Source: Pseudomonadota bacterium (GTDB taxonomy: Bacteria; Pseudomonadota; Alphaproteobacteria; Sphingomonadales; Sphingomonadaceae). Taken from it: a DNA stretch of 64,000 bases. The translations under genes were made by a program, and so were the position numbers. This document shows, in pieces, positions 9,350 to 18,026 of this stretch. Below the pieces are notes generated by a model. It was not told the origin of the DNA. It saw only the letters and a program-made list of their open reading frames with translations, and did no database searches. The DNA is taken from positions 1 to 64,000 of the forward strand of contig JAFAFE010000006.1 of the NCBI GenBank assembly GCA_023423655.1, in the 5' to 3' direction. Each line of letters begins with the position of its first letter. Positions within the stretch are counted from its first letter, which is position 1.

Positions 9350-12300
9350 TCAGCTTTGCTGTTGTGCGGTAAAGCCCGGCTTGTCGCGGTCAAGCTCCGC
9401 CTCGTCAAACGCAAACCAGCGCGGTCCCGCCGTATAAAGCAACGACGCGTGCACAGGACGCCCCGGAAAAACCACCCGCAAAGCCGCGACATAGGCCGCC
9501 ATCTGCCGCCGGTAGCCCAAGGGAATCGCGTCCATATCATCAGGCACCCGCCGTCCGGTTTTGAAATCGACCACTTCAATGACATCATCGCGGATGATGA
9601 GCCGGTCAACCGTGCCCGCGACCACCAGACCATCCTCCAGCACCGCCGCAATCGGCGCTTCGGCAAGCGAATCCGGTCCGAACAAAGCGGCATGGGCGGG
9701 GTCATCAAGGATCGCTAGCGCATCGGCCAGCAAGGCAGCGCGCGCAGGCTCCTCCCAATGCGGCGCCTGTGCGGCGAGCCAACGCGCCCCCGCCGCCGCG
9801 CGCGCGGCTTGCGTGACAGCAGGCAAGCGTTCGAACAAAGCATGGAGCAAACGCCCGCGTTCGGCGGCCATCGCGCGCGCGGCGGCAAGCGCGGCATCGG
9901 GCGGCGGATCGCTCACATCATCCTCACCCAGCGACGAGGGCGCGAGCGGACGCGGCGGGCGCGCTTCCTGTGGTGCGGGTGTGGTGGCCCAAGCGGGAAG
10001 CGGCGAACTTCCTCCCTCGCCCGTCGCGCTTTCTTTCGCGCGCACCGGCCAGCCTTTGGCCGCAGGCGGGGCATAGCAACGCGCCGCGCCCCAATGGGCA
10101 TCCGCATCCCATTCCGCCCCCCAACTATCCATTGTGCGGTCTAGCGCGGCATACCAGCTTGCCTCGGGCGGCACGCCGTTTGCCCGCGGCCCCAATGCGC
10201 CGCCGACAAACAGCATTTCCTCCGCGCGGGTCATCGCGACATAGAAAAGCCGCCAATGTTCGGCGCGCTCGGCTTCCTTTTGCGCGGTAATTGCGTCGGC
10301 AATCGGTCCGAACGCAGCCTTGGCAGAGACGGGGAATATGGGGAGGCCCAACACCTCATCGCCCACCGGAATATCGAGCGTAATTCCGCCGGTTGGCGAC
10401 TGGTCGGGATTGACGGTCGCATCGGCCAGCACGACAATCGGCGCTTGCAGGCCTTTGGAGCCATGCACCGTCATCACCCGCACTTCATTGGCGCGCGCAC
10501 CGGTTTCGCGCTTGATGTCAACATCGCCCAGGTCAAACCAGCGCAGGAAAAGCTGGAGCGACGGGCTATTGCCCTGCTCGAACGCAATCGCCGCGTTTAA
10601 TAATTCTTCAATCGGATCGCGCGCTTCATTGCCGAGCCGCGCAAGCAATTTGGCGCGGCCCTGAATCGGACCAGACAGGATCGCTTCCAGAAAACGGTAA
10701 GGCGTCGATAAATCCGCGCGCGCCAAAATTTCGCGCAAAGGCGCAATATCCGGCCCGTCCGGCTCGCCTGTGAGCGCACGCAAATGCCGCCATAAAGGCA
10801 CGCCCTTCCCCCGATAGCCCCAACGCAACAAATCCTCCTGCGTCCAGCCCATCAGCGGCGAGACAAGCAGGCTGGCAAGGTTCAAATCATCATGCGGCTG
10901 GAGCGCAAAGCGGATGGTCGCGAGCAAATCTTGCACCGCAAGCGGCGCATTCAAGCGCAAACGGTCCACCCCCGCAACCGGCACTTTCATCGCATAAAGC
11001 CGCGCCACAATGAGCGCAGCCAAATCGCTGCGTTTGCGCACCAGCACCATGATGTCGCCCGGCTCGACGGGCCGCCCGTCTATGCCATGCGCTATCCAAT
11101 CGGCGATTTGCGCGGCGAGCCGGTTGGCAAAGGTGCGGGTCGGCTCGTCAATCCAGTCTTCTTCGCCGCCTGCATCCCCCTCTCCGCTATCGCCTTCCAC
11201 CGTGTCAGGGCCAGCGGTGACGGGTTTCCACAAGGTCACGCGGCCCGGCAATCCCTCTTTCGCGCTCCGGTGGCGCACCACCGTCTCGTCAATCCCCATG
11301 ACGCCCGCGCCCAACGTTTCGAACACCGCATCGACCATCGCCAAAATGGGCGGGGTCGAGCGGAAATTGTCGGCGAGTGCGTAAAGCTGTAACTGGCGGT
11401 TGGCGCGCGCGGCTTTGGCTTCAAAAAAGTCCCGCGCGGCGCGATAGGCGATGGGGCTGGTCCCTTGGAAACCGAAAATCGCCTGCTTGAAATCACCTAC
11501 CGTAAAGAGCGTGCGCACCCGTTCGGGTTGCTCCTCCGCGCCATCCTGTTCAAACAGTTCGGCGGTGAGCGCATTGGCAATCGCCCATTGGTTTGTGTTG
11601 GTATCCTGCGATTCGTCGATCAAAATATGGTCGGTGCGCTGGTCAAGCTTGAAGCGCACCCATTCCGACAACCGCCCTTCAAACAGCAAGGCCACCGTGC
11701 GTTCGATAAGGTCATCGAAATCAACAAGGCCGCGCGCGCGCTTCAAGCTGCCATAGGTGCGCGCATAATCGCGCCCCGCTTCAAGCGCGCCCGCAATCGC
11801 ATCGGACAGCGCCATATGCTGCGGCGTCGCCAATAAGGTGCCGAGCGACGCCGCCAATCGCGTCGCAAGGTCGCCCACATCGGCAAGCTGCTTGCTGTAA
11901 ATCGCCTGCAAGCTCTCCGCAGCCGTCACCAAAGTGCGCACCACATCCTGGAGCGTATCAACGCGCGTTTGCGGTCCTGCCGCAAGCCAAGCCGCAATCG
12001 TGTCGGCATGACCGAGGCCCGTCTTGGTGCCCCATGCGGCGTTGGCGGCGGCGATGGCTTGAAGGCCCGCCACATCCACGCGCGCGTCCTCCACATTGGC
12101 GAGAAGCCAGCTTTCCGCATCCCCCACTGGCAATTCGAAATATTGGCGCAGCGCCGGGGCAAATGCGCCGGTAATGCGCTCCAATTTCTCCTGATATTGG
12201 CCGCAACGATAAAGGAATTGCGTGGCCTTTTCCTCGCCCAGTCTCAGCGACAAATCCTGCACATAGCCGACAATGGCAAGCCTGCCGTCCTTTTCTGCTT

Positions 12301-12802
12301 CGGCCAGCATATCGGCCAAGGCTTCGCGGCGTAATGTCGCCTGTTCGCGTTCTTCCAAGGGCCGGAACCCGGGAATAAGCCCTGCTTCCACCGGAAAGCC
12401 CGCCAGCACAGTCTGGCAGAAACTATGGATGGTCTGGATGCGGATACCGCCGCCCGGCGCATCAATCACTTCGGCAAAAAGCGTGCGCGCGCGGGCGATG
12501 GCGGCCTCGCTATTCTCTTCGCCAATCGCGAATAATTCCTTGCGCAACAGCTTTTCGGGCATCTGCACCCAAGCCGCCAGCCGCTCCTGAATCCGCGCCG
12601 CCATTTCCGCCGCGCCCGCTTTGGTGAAGGTCAGGCACAGGATATTTTCGGGGCGCACATCGGGCCGCATCAGCAAGCGGAACACGCGCGCGGTCAAAAC
12701 CTGCGTCTTGCCGGTCCCCGCCGAAGCCGACAGCCACACCAGATCGTCCGGCCGGGCGGCGGCTTTCTGTTCGTCCTTCAACGGATGGAGTTCGCCCGCC
12801 AT
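9350..12802 (-). CDS. addA: Double-strand break repair helicase-nuclease AddA
   Basis: Helicase and nuclease subunit of AddAB, which processes double-strand ends for RecA. The 1150 residues hold a UvrD/Rep (SF1A) helicase with Walker A SASAGTGKTQVLT near residues 26-38, DFDDLI, Walker B ILIDESQDTN, and a late motif VMTVHGSKGLQAPIV. A PD-(D/E)XK nuclease sits near the C-terminus (EVVDFKTGRR). The ATG shares one base with the addB stop (TGATG), indicating translational coupling. Confidence 0.95.
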   Translation of the reverse strand: MAGELHPLKDEQKAAARPDDLVWLSASAGTGKTQVLTARVFRLLMRPDVRPENILCLTFTKAGAAEMAARIQERLAAWVQMPEKLLRKELFAIGEENSEAAIARARTLFAEVIDAPGGGIRIQTIHSFCQTVLAGFPVEAGLIPGFRPLEEREQATLRREALADMLAEAEKDGRLAIVGYVQDLSLRLGEEKATQFLYRCGQYQEKLERITGAFAPALRQYFELPVGDAESWLLANVEDARVDVAGLQAIAAANAAWGTKTGLGHADTIAAWLAAGPQTRVDTLQDVVRTLVTAAESLQAIYSKQLADVGDLATRLAASLGTLLATPQHMALSDAIAGALEAGRDYARTYGSLKRARGLVDFDDLIERTVALLFEGRLSEWVRFKLDQRTDHILIDESQDTNTNQWAIANALTAELFEQDGAEEQPERVRTLFTVGDFKQAIFGFQGTSPIAYRAARDFFEAKAARANRQLQLYALADNFRSTPPILAMVDAVFETLGAGVMGIDETVVRHRSAKEGLPGRVTLWKPVTAGPDTVEGDSGEGDAGGEEDWIDEPTRTFANRLAAQIADWIAHGIDGRPVEPGDIMVLVRKRSDLAALIVARLYAMKVPVAGVDRLRLNAPLAVQDLLATIRFALQPHDDLNLASLLVSPLMGWTQEDLLRWGYRGKGVPLWRHLRALTGEPDGPDIAPLREILARADLSTPYRFLEAILSGPIQGRAKLLARLGNEARDPIEELLNAAIAFEQGNSPSLQLFLRWFDLGDVDIKRETGARANEVRVMTVHGSKGLQAPIVVLADATVNPDQSPTGGITLDIPVGDEVLGLPIFPVSAKAAFGPIADAITAQKEAERAEHWRLFYVAMTRAEEMLFVGGALGPRANGVPPEASWYAALDRTMDSWGAEWDADAHWGAARCYAPPAAKGWPVRAKESATGEGGSSPLPAWATTPAPQEARPPRPLAPSSLGEDDVSDPPPDAALAAARAMAAERGRLLHALFERLPAVTQAARAAAGARWLAAQAPHWEEPARAALLADALAILDDPAHAALFGPDSLAEAPIAAVLEDGLVVAGTVDRLIIRDDVIEVVDFKTGRRVPDDMDAIPLGYRRQMAAYVAALRVVFPGRPVHASLLYTAGPRWFAFDEAELDRDKPGFTAQQQS

Positions 12803-15800
12803 CAGCTATCACCCCCGCCCCGTTGTTCGCGGCCATACCATTCTTCAAGCCGCATAAGCTGGTCATAATCGGTATAGCCCGCATAATCGGGGTTCAGCTT
12901 TGCGGTGAAGCCTTCCGTGCCAGTGAGCCAGCGTTCCGCCGCTTCGATGAAATCGGCACGCGCGCGCGCGACAAAATTATCCGGATTACTTTGGTCCATA
13001 TATTTCTTGCTGAACGGCGAGCCGACATAGCCGAAATCGCCATTGGGCGCTTTGGAGAGCGACCAATATTCGAAATCGGTGACGCGTTCATCGGCGTCCG
13101 TAAAGCCGCCCGCTTCGGCAATCGCACCGAGCAATCCCAATTGCATCGCAAAGCCTTCCGCGACCATCGCGGCGCTTGGCGGTTTGCCGGTTTTATAATC
13201 GACAATCGCTAAGCTGCCGTCGCTGTTGCGGTCGACGCGGTCGGCAATGCCATGCAGCGTGACACCGCCGAGCTCTGCTTCGCCCTTCTTTTCAAACAGA
13301 AAGGGCGTGCGCCCCGTCGCGATAAGCCCGCGCATATGGTCGGCGAGCCAGTCAATCGCGGCGAGCAAGCGCGGTTGCCACATCGCGCGGATAATCGCGT
13401 GCGAGGCGGGCGAGCGCATCAGTGCTTCGGCGCGCGCGCGGAGCTTGTCGGGGTCATGCTTATCCTGTTCGGACCAGTCCTGCAAAATCGCATGGACCGC
13501 CGTGCCGCGCCAAGCGGCGGTCGGTTCGGCGTCAATCGCATCGAGCGCCGACAGGTTGAGGACCGCGCGCGCATAAAAGGCAAAGGGGTCGGCCTTTAAC
13601 CGGTCGACCGCCGTCACGCTAATCTCTTGCGGGCGCTGCTCCGGTGTCGGGACGGGCGAAGGCTGGCCCACCGCTATACGCGTCGCCGCATGGTCGAGCG
13701 CGCGGGCGAGACTTGCTAAGCCGCCCGCTTTTGCGCCCATATCCTTGCCGCTCAACGCTGCAAGCCTGAGCCAGAAACGCGAGGCAATGGTCGGCGCGCC
13801 GCCATCGCGTTCGGCGCGCGTCAGGATCACATCCTTGGCCGCAAGCGCACCCGCAAAATCATGCGCGGCCAAGCCGATGCGCGTTTCCAGCCCCGGAAGG
13901 CCGAGCCTGCGCCGGATACCGGGGGCAAGCCACGGGTCGGGCGATGGCAAGCCCGGCCAGCTTCCTTCATTAAGCCCTCCTAAAATCATGAGGTCGGCGC
14001 GCTGCAACTGCGCTTCGATCAAGCCCCAGATGAAAATGCGCGGATGGCCGCCTTGTACAGGCCGAATGGCGACCGTACGCAGCATCGCATCGAGCATCGT
14101 GCCGAGCGCATCGGTGCGGACGAGCGCCGGACCATCGGGCGCGAACCGGCCCAGCCGTTCGAACAGATCGGCAACCGCGCGGCCCTCTTGCCCGCGCCAG
14201 GCCGCATCACCTGCAAAATCCGTCATCGTCTGTTGCAGCGCCGCTATGGCTGGCGCAATCGGCGTTTCCTCCGCCGCAAAAATGGCGGCGAGCGGTTGCA
14301 GCATTGCGTCCACTCCTGCCCACCAGTTGAGCAGCGCAGTCAGCTCATCCTTGCGCCAAGCCTTGTCGCTATCCTCACGCAATTGTTCGATATGGAGGCG
14401 GATCGCGTCCAATCCGGCACCGGGGCGCGGGCCGCGCAGGATAAGGTCGAGTTCACGCACTTGGCGGAGCCATGCCGTGCGCTGCTCGCCCGCCGCAATC
14501 AGCGGATGTTTGAGCAAAGTCAGCAAATCGACCGGCGCAAAGCCGCGCGCGGCGGCCTCGGCCATCTGCACCGGCAAGGTTCCAGCCACCGTAGTCGAAA
14601 GCGGACGGCCTGCGGAATCATCCGCGCTAATGCCCCAGCGTTGCAGATGCGCGGCCACGCGCGTTGCCAGATTGCGGTCGGGCGTCACCAACGCGGCCGT
14701 CCGCCCTTCGCTCTCCAACGCCTCGCGCAAAGCGAGCGCGATAAGCTGGGCTTCATCGGCAGGCGTGCCAAGCGCATAGGCGGTAATACCGCCGAGCGAC
14801 CGTTCGGGCGCGGGTAGTTCCTGCCATTTGCCGGTAAAGGCGGCAGGCGCGAACGCATTGCCGACCAGCCGCCCGCGCTTGGCCGGACTGTCGCGTTCGC
14901 TGCGGTGCGGCCATTCTTCAACCTCGGCGCGCGCGAAGCCCATGCGGTCGAGCAGCAATTTCAGATGATATTGCGGATGGCTTTCAATCCGGATCGGGCC
15001 TTTATCACCCGCATCATGGTCGCGCGTTGCCTTGGGATCATGGCCGAGCGCCGCCCATTCTTCCTCCGGCATCGCAAGGTCGAGATCTGAAAACACCACC
15101 ATCCCTTGCGGCAATGTCGCGACACTGGCGAGCAAGGCGGCGACTGCGGGCGATCCGCTGCCGATACCGGCGGCGATGATGAAATCGGCCTCGCTACCGT
15201 CACGCGCCCAGCGGTCCGCCACCCCGCGCAAGAGCCGGTTGCGGCGGTCGGCAACATCCATCGCGCCGATGCGCGCCAGCTCGACCGGCCATTGTTCGGT
15301 GACAATCCGGAACAGTTTGAGCGAGGCTTCCCAATGGCTCGACAATTCACCGGCCAGCCCTTCATCGGCGAGCGCGGAGGGGGCAATATCTTCGACCTGC
15401 AACTGGTCGAGCGTGCGGCCCAACGCATCGGCCAGCCGCATCGCTTCGGCCCCGTCTATCGCGCGCGCTTCCGCGTGATAGGCCGCCGCTACAAGGCGCG
15501 ACAGGATAAGCTGGCGCTGCAACGGATCAACCACGGGCGCGAGCGGCGTATCGCTGCCGATGGGGTCCAATGCGCCGCCGATCCGTTCGCCAAGGTCAAG
15601 GTCGCCAATCGGCACCATGCGCGGGAGCAGCAAGCCGCCGCCCGATTGCCGCACAAAAGCTTCCTGCAACGCCTGAACCGCGCGGTTATTGGGGAGCAGC
15701 ACTATGCCGCGCGCAAGCCCCGTCACCCGGTCCTTACCGCCAAAACGGCGCAGCAATCCGCTCGCCAGCGCGTCACTAAAGGCCCGGTTGGCGGGCATCG

Positions 15801-15834
15801 AAAAAAGCGTGGGGGTGTGGGGGCGCTCAGCCAC
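12802..15834 (-). CDS. addB: Double-strand break repair protein AddB
   Basis: Partner of AddA; in alphaproteobacteria AddB carries an inactivated helicase fold and a second nuclease. The 1010-residue product ends in a RecB-type nuclease domain with LAIVDYKTGKPP as the catalytic Asp-X-Lys block. The N-terminal region (GIVLLPNNRAVQALQEAF) fits the degenerate helicase part. The start is GTG at 15834, eight bases inside murU, so the two are translationally coupled. Confidence 0.93.
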   Translation of the reverse strand: MAERPHTPTLFSMPANRAFSDALASGLLRRFGGKDRVTGLARGIVLLPNNRAVQALQEAFVRQSGGGLLLPRMVPIGDLDLGERIGGALDPIGSDTPLAPVVDPLQRQLILSRLVAAAYHAEARAIDGAEAMRLADALGRTLDQLQVEDIAPSALADEGLAGELSSHWEASLKLFRIVTEQWPVELARIGAMDVADRRNRLLRGVADRWARDGSEADFIIAAGIGSGSPAVAALLASVATLPQGMVVFSDLDLAMPEEEWAALGHDPKATRDHDAGDKGPIRIESHPQYHLKLLLDRMGFARAEVEEWPHRSERDSPAKRGRLVGNAFAPAAFTGKWQELPAPERSLGGITAYALGTPADEAQLIALALREALESEGRTAALVTPDRNLATRVAAHLQRWGISADDSAGRPLSTTVAGTLPVQMAEAAARGFAPVDLLTLLKHPLIAAGEQRTAWLRQVRELDLILRGPRPGAGLDAIRLHIEQLREDSDKAWRKDELTALLNWWAGVDAMLQPLAAIFAAEETPIAPAIAALQQTMTDFAGDAAWRGQEGRAVADLFERLGRFAPDGPALVRTDALGTMLDAMLRTVAIRPVQGGHPRIFIWGLIEAQLQRADLMILGGLNEGSWPGLPSPDPWLAPGIRRRLGLPGLETRIGLAAHDFAGALAAKDVILTRAERDGGAPTIASRFWLRLAALSGKDMGAKAGGLASLARALDHAATRIAVGQPSPVPTPEQRPQEISVTAVDRLKADPFAFYARAVLNLSALDAIDAEPTAAWRGTAVHAILQDWSEQDKHDPDKLRARAEALMRSPASHAIIRAMWQPRLLAAIDWLADHMRGLIATGRTPFLFEKKGEAELGGVTLHGIADRVDRNSDGSLAIVDYKTGKPPSAAMVAEGFAMQLGLLGAIAEAGGFTDADERVTDFEYWSLSKAPNGDFGYVGSPFSKKYMDQSNPDNFVARARADFIEAAERWLTGTEGFTAKLNPDYAGYTDYDQLMRLEEWYGREQRGGGDS

Positions 15835-16588
15835 CGTCGAGCATGGCCTCGATCACCGGAATGGCCGCAGGTGTGCCGACATCAAACCATGTGCCGGTAT
15901 GCACCATGCCATAACAGCGCCCCGCTTCAATCGCGCGGTTCCAGAACAGGTTGGTCGAAAACGGCCCTTCGGGCGCATCGACCAGCAGGCGTTTGGAGAT
16001 AAGCTGGATGCCGATATAGACGAACGGCGCGACCTTGGCGGTCTTGCGGCGGGTGAGCCGACCTTGCGCGTCCATATGGAAATCGCCCATGCCGCCATGA
16101 TTATAAGCGCGCGCGTGCGGCACAAGCAGGAGCAGCGCGTCCATCTTGTCCCCGTCCCAGCGCGCGGCAAGCTGGCGGATACTGTCGAGCGGGCCATTGA
16201 CCCAGAAATTATCGCCATTGACGCACAGGAACGGATCATCGGGGATGAGCGGCTTGGCCTTCATCAACCCGCCTCCGGTTTCGAGCAACTGGTCGCGCTC
16301 GTCCGAAATCACAATCTCCAAATCTTTGACATGGTTTTTGAGATATTCTTCCAGCACATCGGCAAGATAATGGACATTGACCACCACCCGCTTGACCCCC
16401 GCCGCCTTCAAATGGTCGAGCGTGCGGTCGAGCAAGGTTGCGCCCGCCACTTCCACCAAAGGCTTGGGCCGCGTCACGGTGAGCGGGCGCATCCTTTTGC
16501 CAAGCCCCGCCGCCATTACCATCGCGGTTGCGGGCGGGTCTATACCGTCATCAAGGCTGAGCGGCGTGCGTTGCGATTTACCGGTCAT
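15827..16588 (-). CDS. murU: Sugar-1-phosphate nucleotidyltransferase, MurU type
   Basis: The 253-residue protein is a small NTP-transferase: MVMAAGLGKRMRPLT followed by RPKPLVEV binds nucleotide and magnesium. Adjacent to an AmgK-type kinase it is best read as MurU, which makes UDP-N-acetylmuramate from the 1-phosphate and so recycles peptidoglycan sugar without MurA. The ATG at 16588 overlaps the amgK stop by ATGA; an open frame six codons longer exists but the overlap favours this start. Confidence 0.88.
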   Translation of the reverse strand: MTGKSQRTPLSLDDGIDPPATAMVMAAGLGKRMRPLTVTRPKPLVEVAGATLLDRTLDHLKAAGVKRVVVNVHYLADVLEEYLKNHVKDLEIVISDERDQLLETGGGLMKAKPLIPDDPFLCVNGDNFWVNGPLDSIRQLAARWDGDKMDALLLLVPHARAYNHGGMGDFHMDAQGRLTRRKTAKVAPFVYIGIQLISKRLLVDAPEGPFSTNLFWNRAIEAGRCYGMVHTGTWFDVGTPAAIPVIEAMLDGG

Positions 16589-17574
16589 GCGGCGGAGGCT
16601 TCCCAAAAAGCTGCGCGTTTATCCGCCGGAATATTCGCGTCGAACCAGTCCTTCACCGGCCCCAGAGCCGCATGGGCAAGGTCGCGTTCCAACAAGCCCC
16701 ACATACGCGGTTGATAGCCCAGATAATGGGTCTTGCCATCACGCCGTGCAAGGCGGGTGAAGATGCCCAAAATCTTGGTGTTGCGCTGCGCACCCAGCAC
16801 CCAATAGGCATCGCGGAACGCTTGCCCTGCCCCGCTGGCGGCGCAATAGCGGTCGAGCATCGCCGCTTCCAGTTGCGCTGGCACATCGCGCCGCGCATCT
16901 TCCAGAACCGACACCAGATCATAAGCCGGATGGCCCGCCAGCGCGTCCTGAAAATCAAGCAGGCCCCAGCGCGCATGGCCGCTACGTTCGCCCACCAGCA
17001 TGATATTTTCCGCATGATAATCGCGCAGCACCGTGACCGGCGGGTTTTGCTGTTCCAGCACCGGCGCCAGCACCGCATCCCATGCCGCAACAAAGCCTTG
17101 GCTGTCTACATCGTGTAGCCCGACTTCCGGGCAATACCATTCGGTCAACAAGCCGGTTTCACGCTGATATTCGTTGCGGTCATAAAGGCGGATGGGGGCG
17201 GCCGGTTTGGTGTGGAGGTCGACAAGCAAATCGACCACCCCTTCATAAATGGCGCGCTCCTGCCCCGGAAATTGCTCGATAACCTCGCGCATCCGTTCGG
17301 AGCCGAAATCTTCGATAAGGACAAGCCCCTGTTCCAGATCGCGCGCCAATATTTCCGGCGCGGAAAAGCCCTGCGCGGTCAAATGTTCGGCAATATTGAT
17401 GAACGGGCGTGGGTCTTCATGCGGCGGCGGCGCATCCATCAGGACCGCGCTATGTTCGCCGCGCACCACGCGGAAATAGCGGCGGAAGGACGCATCGCCT
17501 GCCAGCGGAACAATTTCGGCATTGTCCCACCCGGCGGCAGAAATGAAAGCGGCGGCCCCTTCGGGCGGAATCAT
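16585..17574 (-). CDS. amgK: Anomeric N-acetylmuramate/N-acetylglucosamine kinase, AmgK type
   Basis: Aminoglycoside-phosphotransferase fold, 329 residues. The catalytic loop LRDYHAENIML and the metal-binding LLDFQDAL are intact. Next to murU this is expected to phosphorylate the anomeric carbon of MurNAc, bypassing de novo synthesis (the fosfomycin target MurA). ATG 17574 forms ATGA with the tsaE stop; in-frame ATG 17586 and TTG 17598 are alternatives, the former just after GGGAAGGG. Confidence 0.87.
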   Translation of the reverse strand: MIPPEGAAAFISAAGWDNAEIVPLAGDASFRRYFRVVRGEHSAVLMDAPPPHEDPRPFINIAEHLTAQGFSAPEILARDLEQGLVLIEDFGSERMREVIEQFPGQERAIYEGVVDLLVDLHTKPAAPIRLYDRNEYQRETGLLTEWYCPEVGLHDVDSQGFVAAWDAVLAPVLEQQNPPVTVLRDYHAENIMLVGERSGHARWGLLDFQDALAGHPAYDLVSVLEDARRDVPAQLEAAMLDRYCAASGAGQAFRDAYWVLGAQRNTKILGIFTRLARRDGKTHYLGYQPRMWGLLERDLAHAALGPVKDWFDANIPADKRAAFWEASAA

Positions 17575-18026
17575 GGAAATGGCCATCGCCCTTCCCAAGC
17601 GGCTGGCACTCTGGCTGTCAAGCGCCGAGCGTCATTAGCGCCTGTTTCCGCCACTATTTCTATCCGCAAGTGCAGCATATCGGGCCAGCCATAAGGCCCC
17701 AGCCGCTCCGGCCATTCGATCAACAGCGCATGGTCATAACGCGCATCATCAAGGCCAAGCTCGGCCACTTCTTCCGGCTCGTCGAGGCGGTAAAGGTCGA
17801 TATGCAGCACCGGAAAAGCCGTTTCGGGCGGCTCATAAGGCTGGACAATCGCAAAGGTCGGGCTGGGCGCTTCGCCTTCCAGCCCCAACGCCGCCAATAT
17901 AGCGCGCGCGAGCGTGGTTTTGCCCGCGCCCAGATCGCCCGACAGCGCCACCACATCGCCGGGGCGCAACGCCTTGGCTATCGCCGCCCCGATCCGGTCG
18001 GCCTCGTCAAGCGCATAGTCCACCAT
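17571..18026 (-). CDS. tsaE: tRNA t6A37 biosynthesis ATPase TsaE
   Basis: ATPase of the TsaBDE complex, which makes threonylcarbamoyl-adenosine at tRNA position 37. The 151 residues show Walker A GDLGAGKTTLAR, the family segment SPTFAIVQPY, and HIDLYRLD. ATG 18026 shares one base with the divL stop codon (TGATG). Confidence 0.95.
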   Translation of the reverse strand: MVDYALDEADRIGAAIAKALRPGDVVALSGDLGAGKTTLARAILAALGLEGEAPSPTFAIVQPYEPPETAFPVLHIDLYRLDEPEEVAELGLDDARYDHALLIEWPERLGPYGWPDMLHLRIEIVAETGANDARRLTARVPAAWEGRWPFP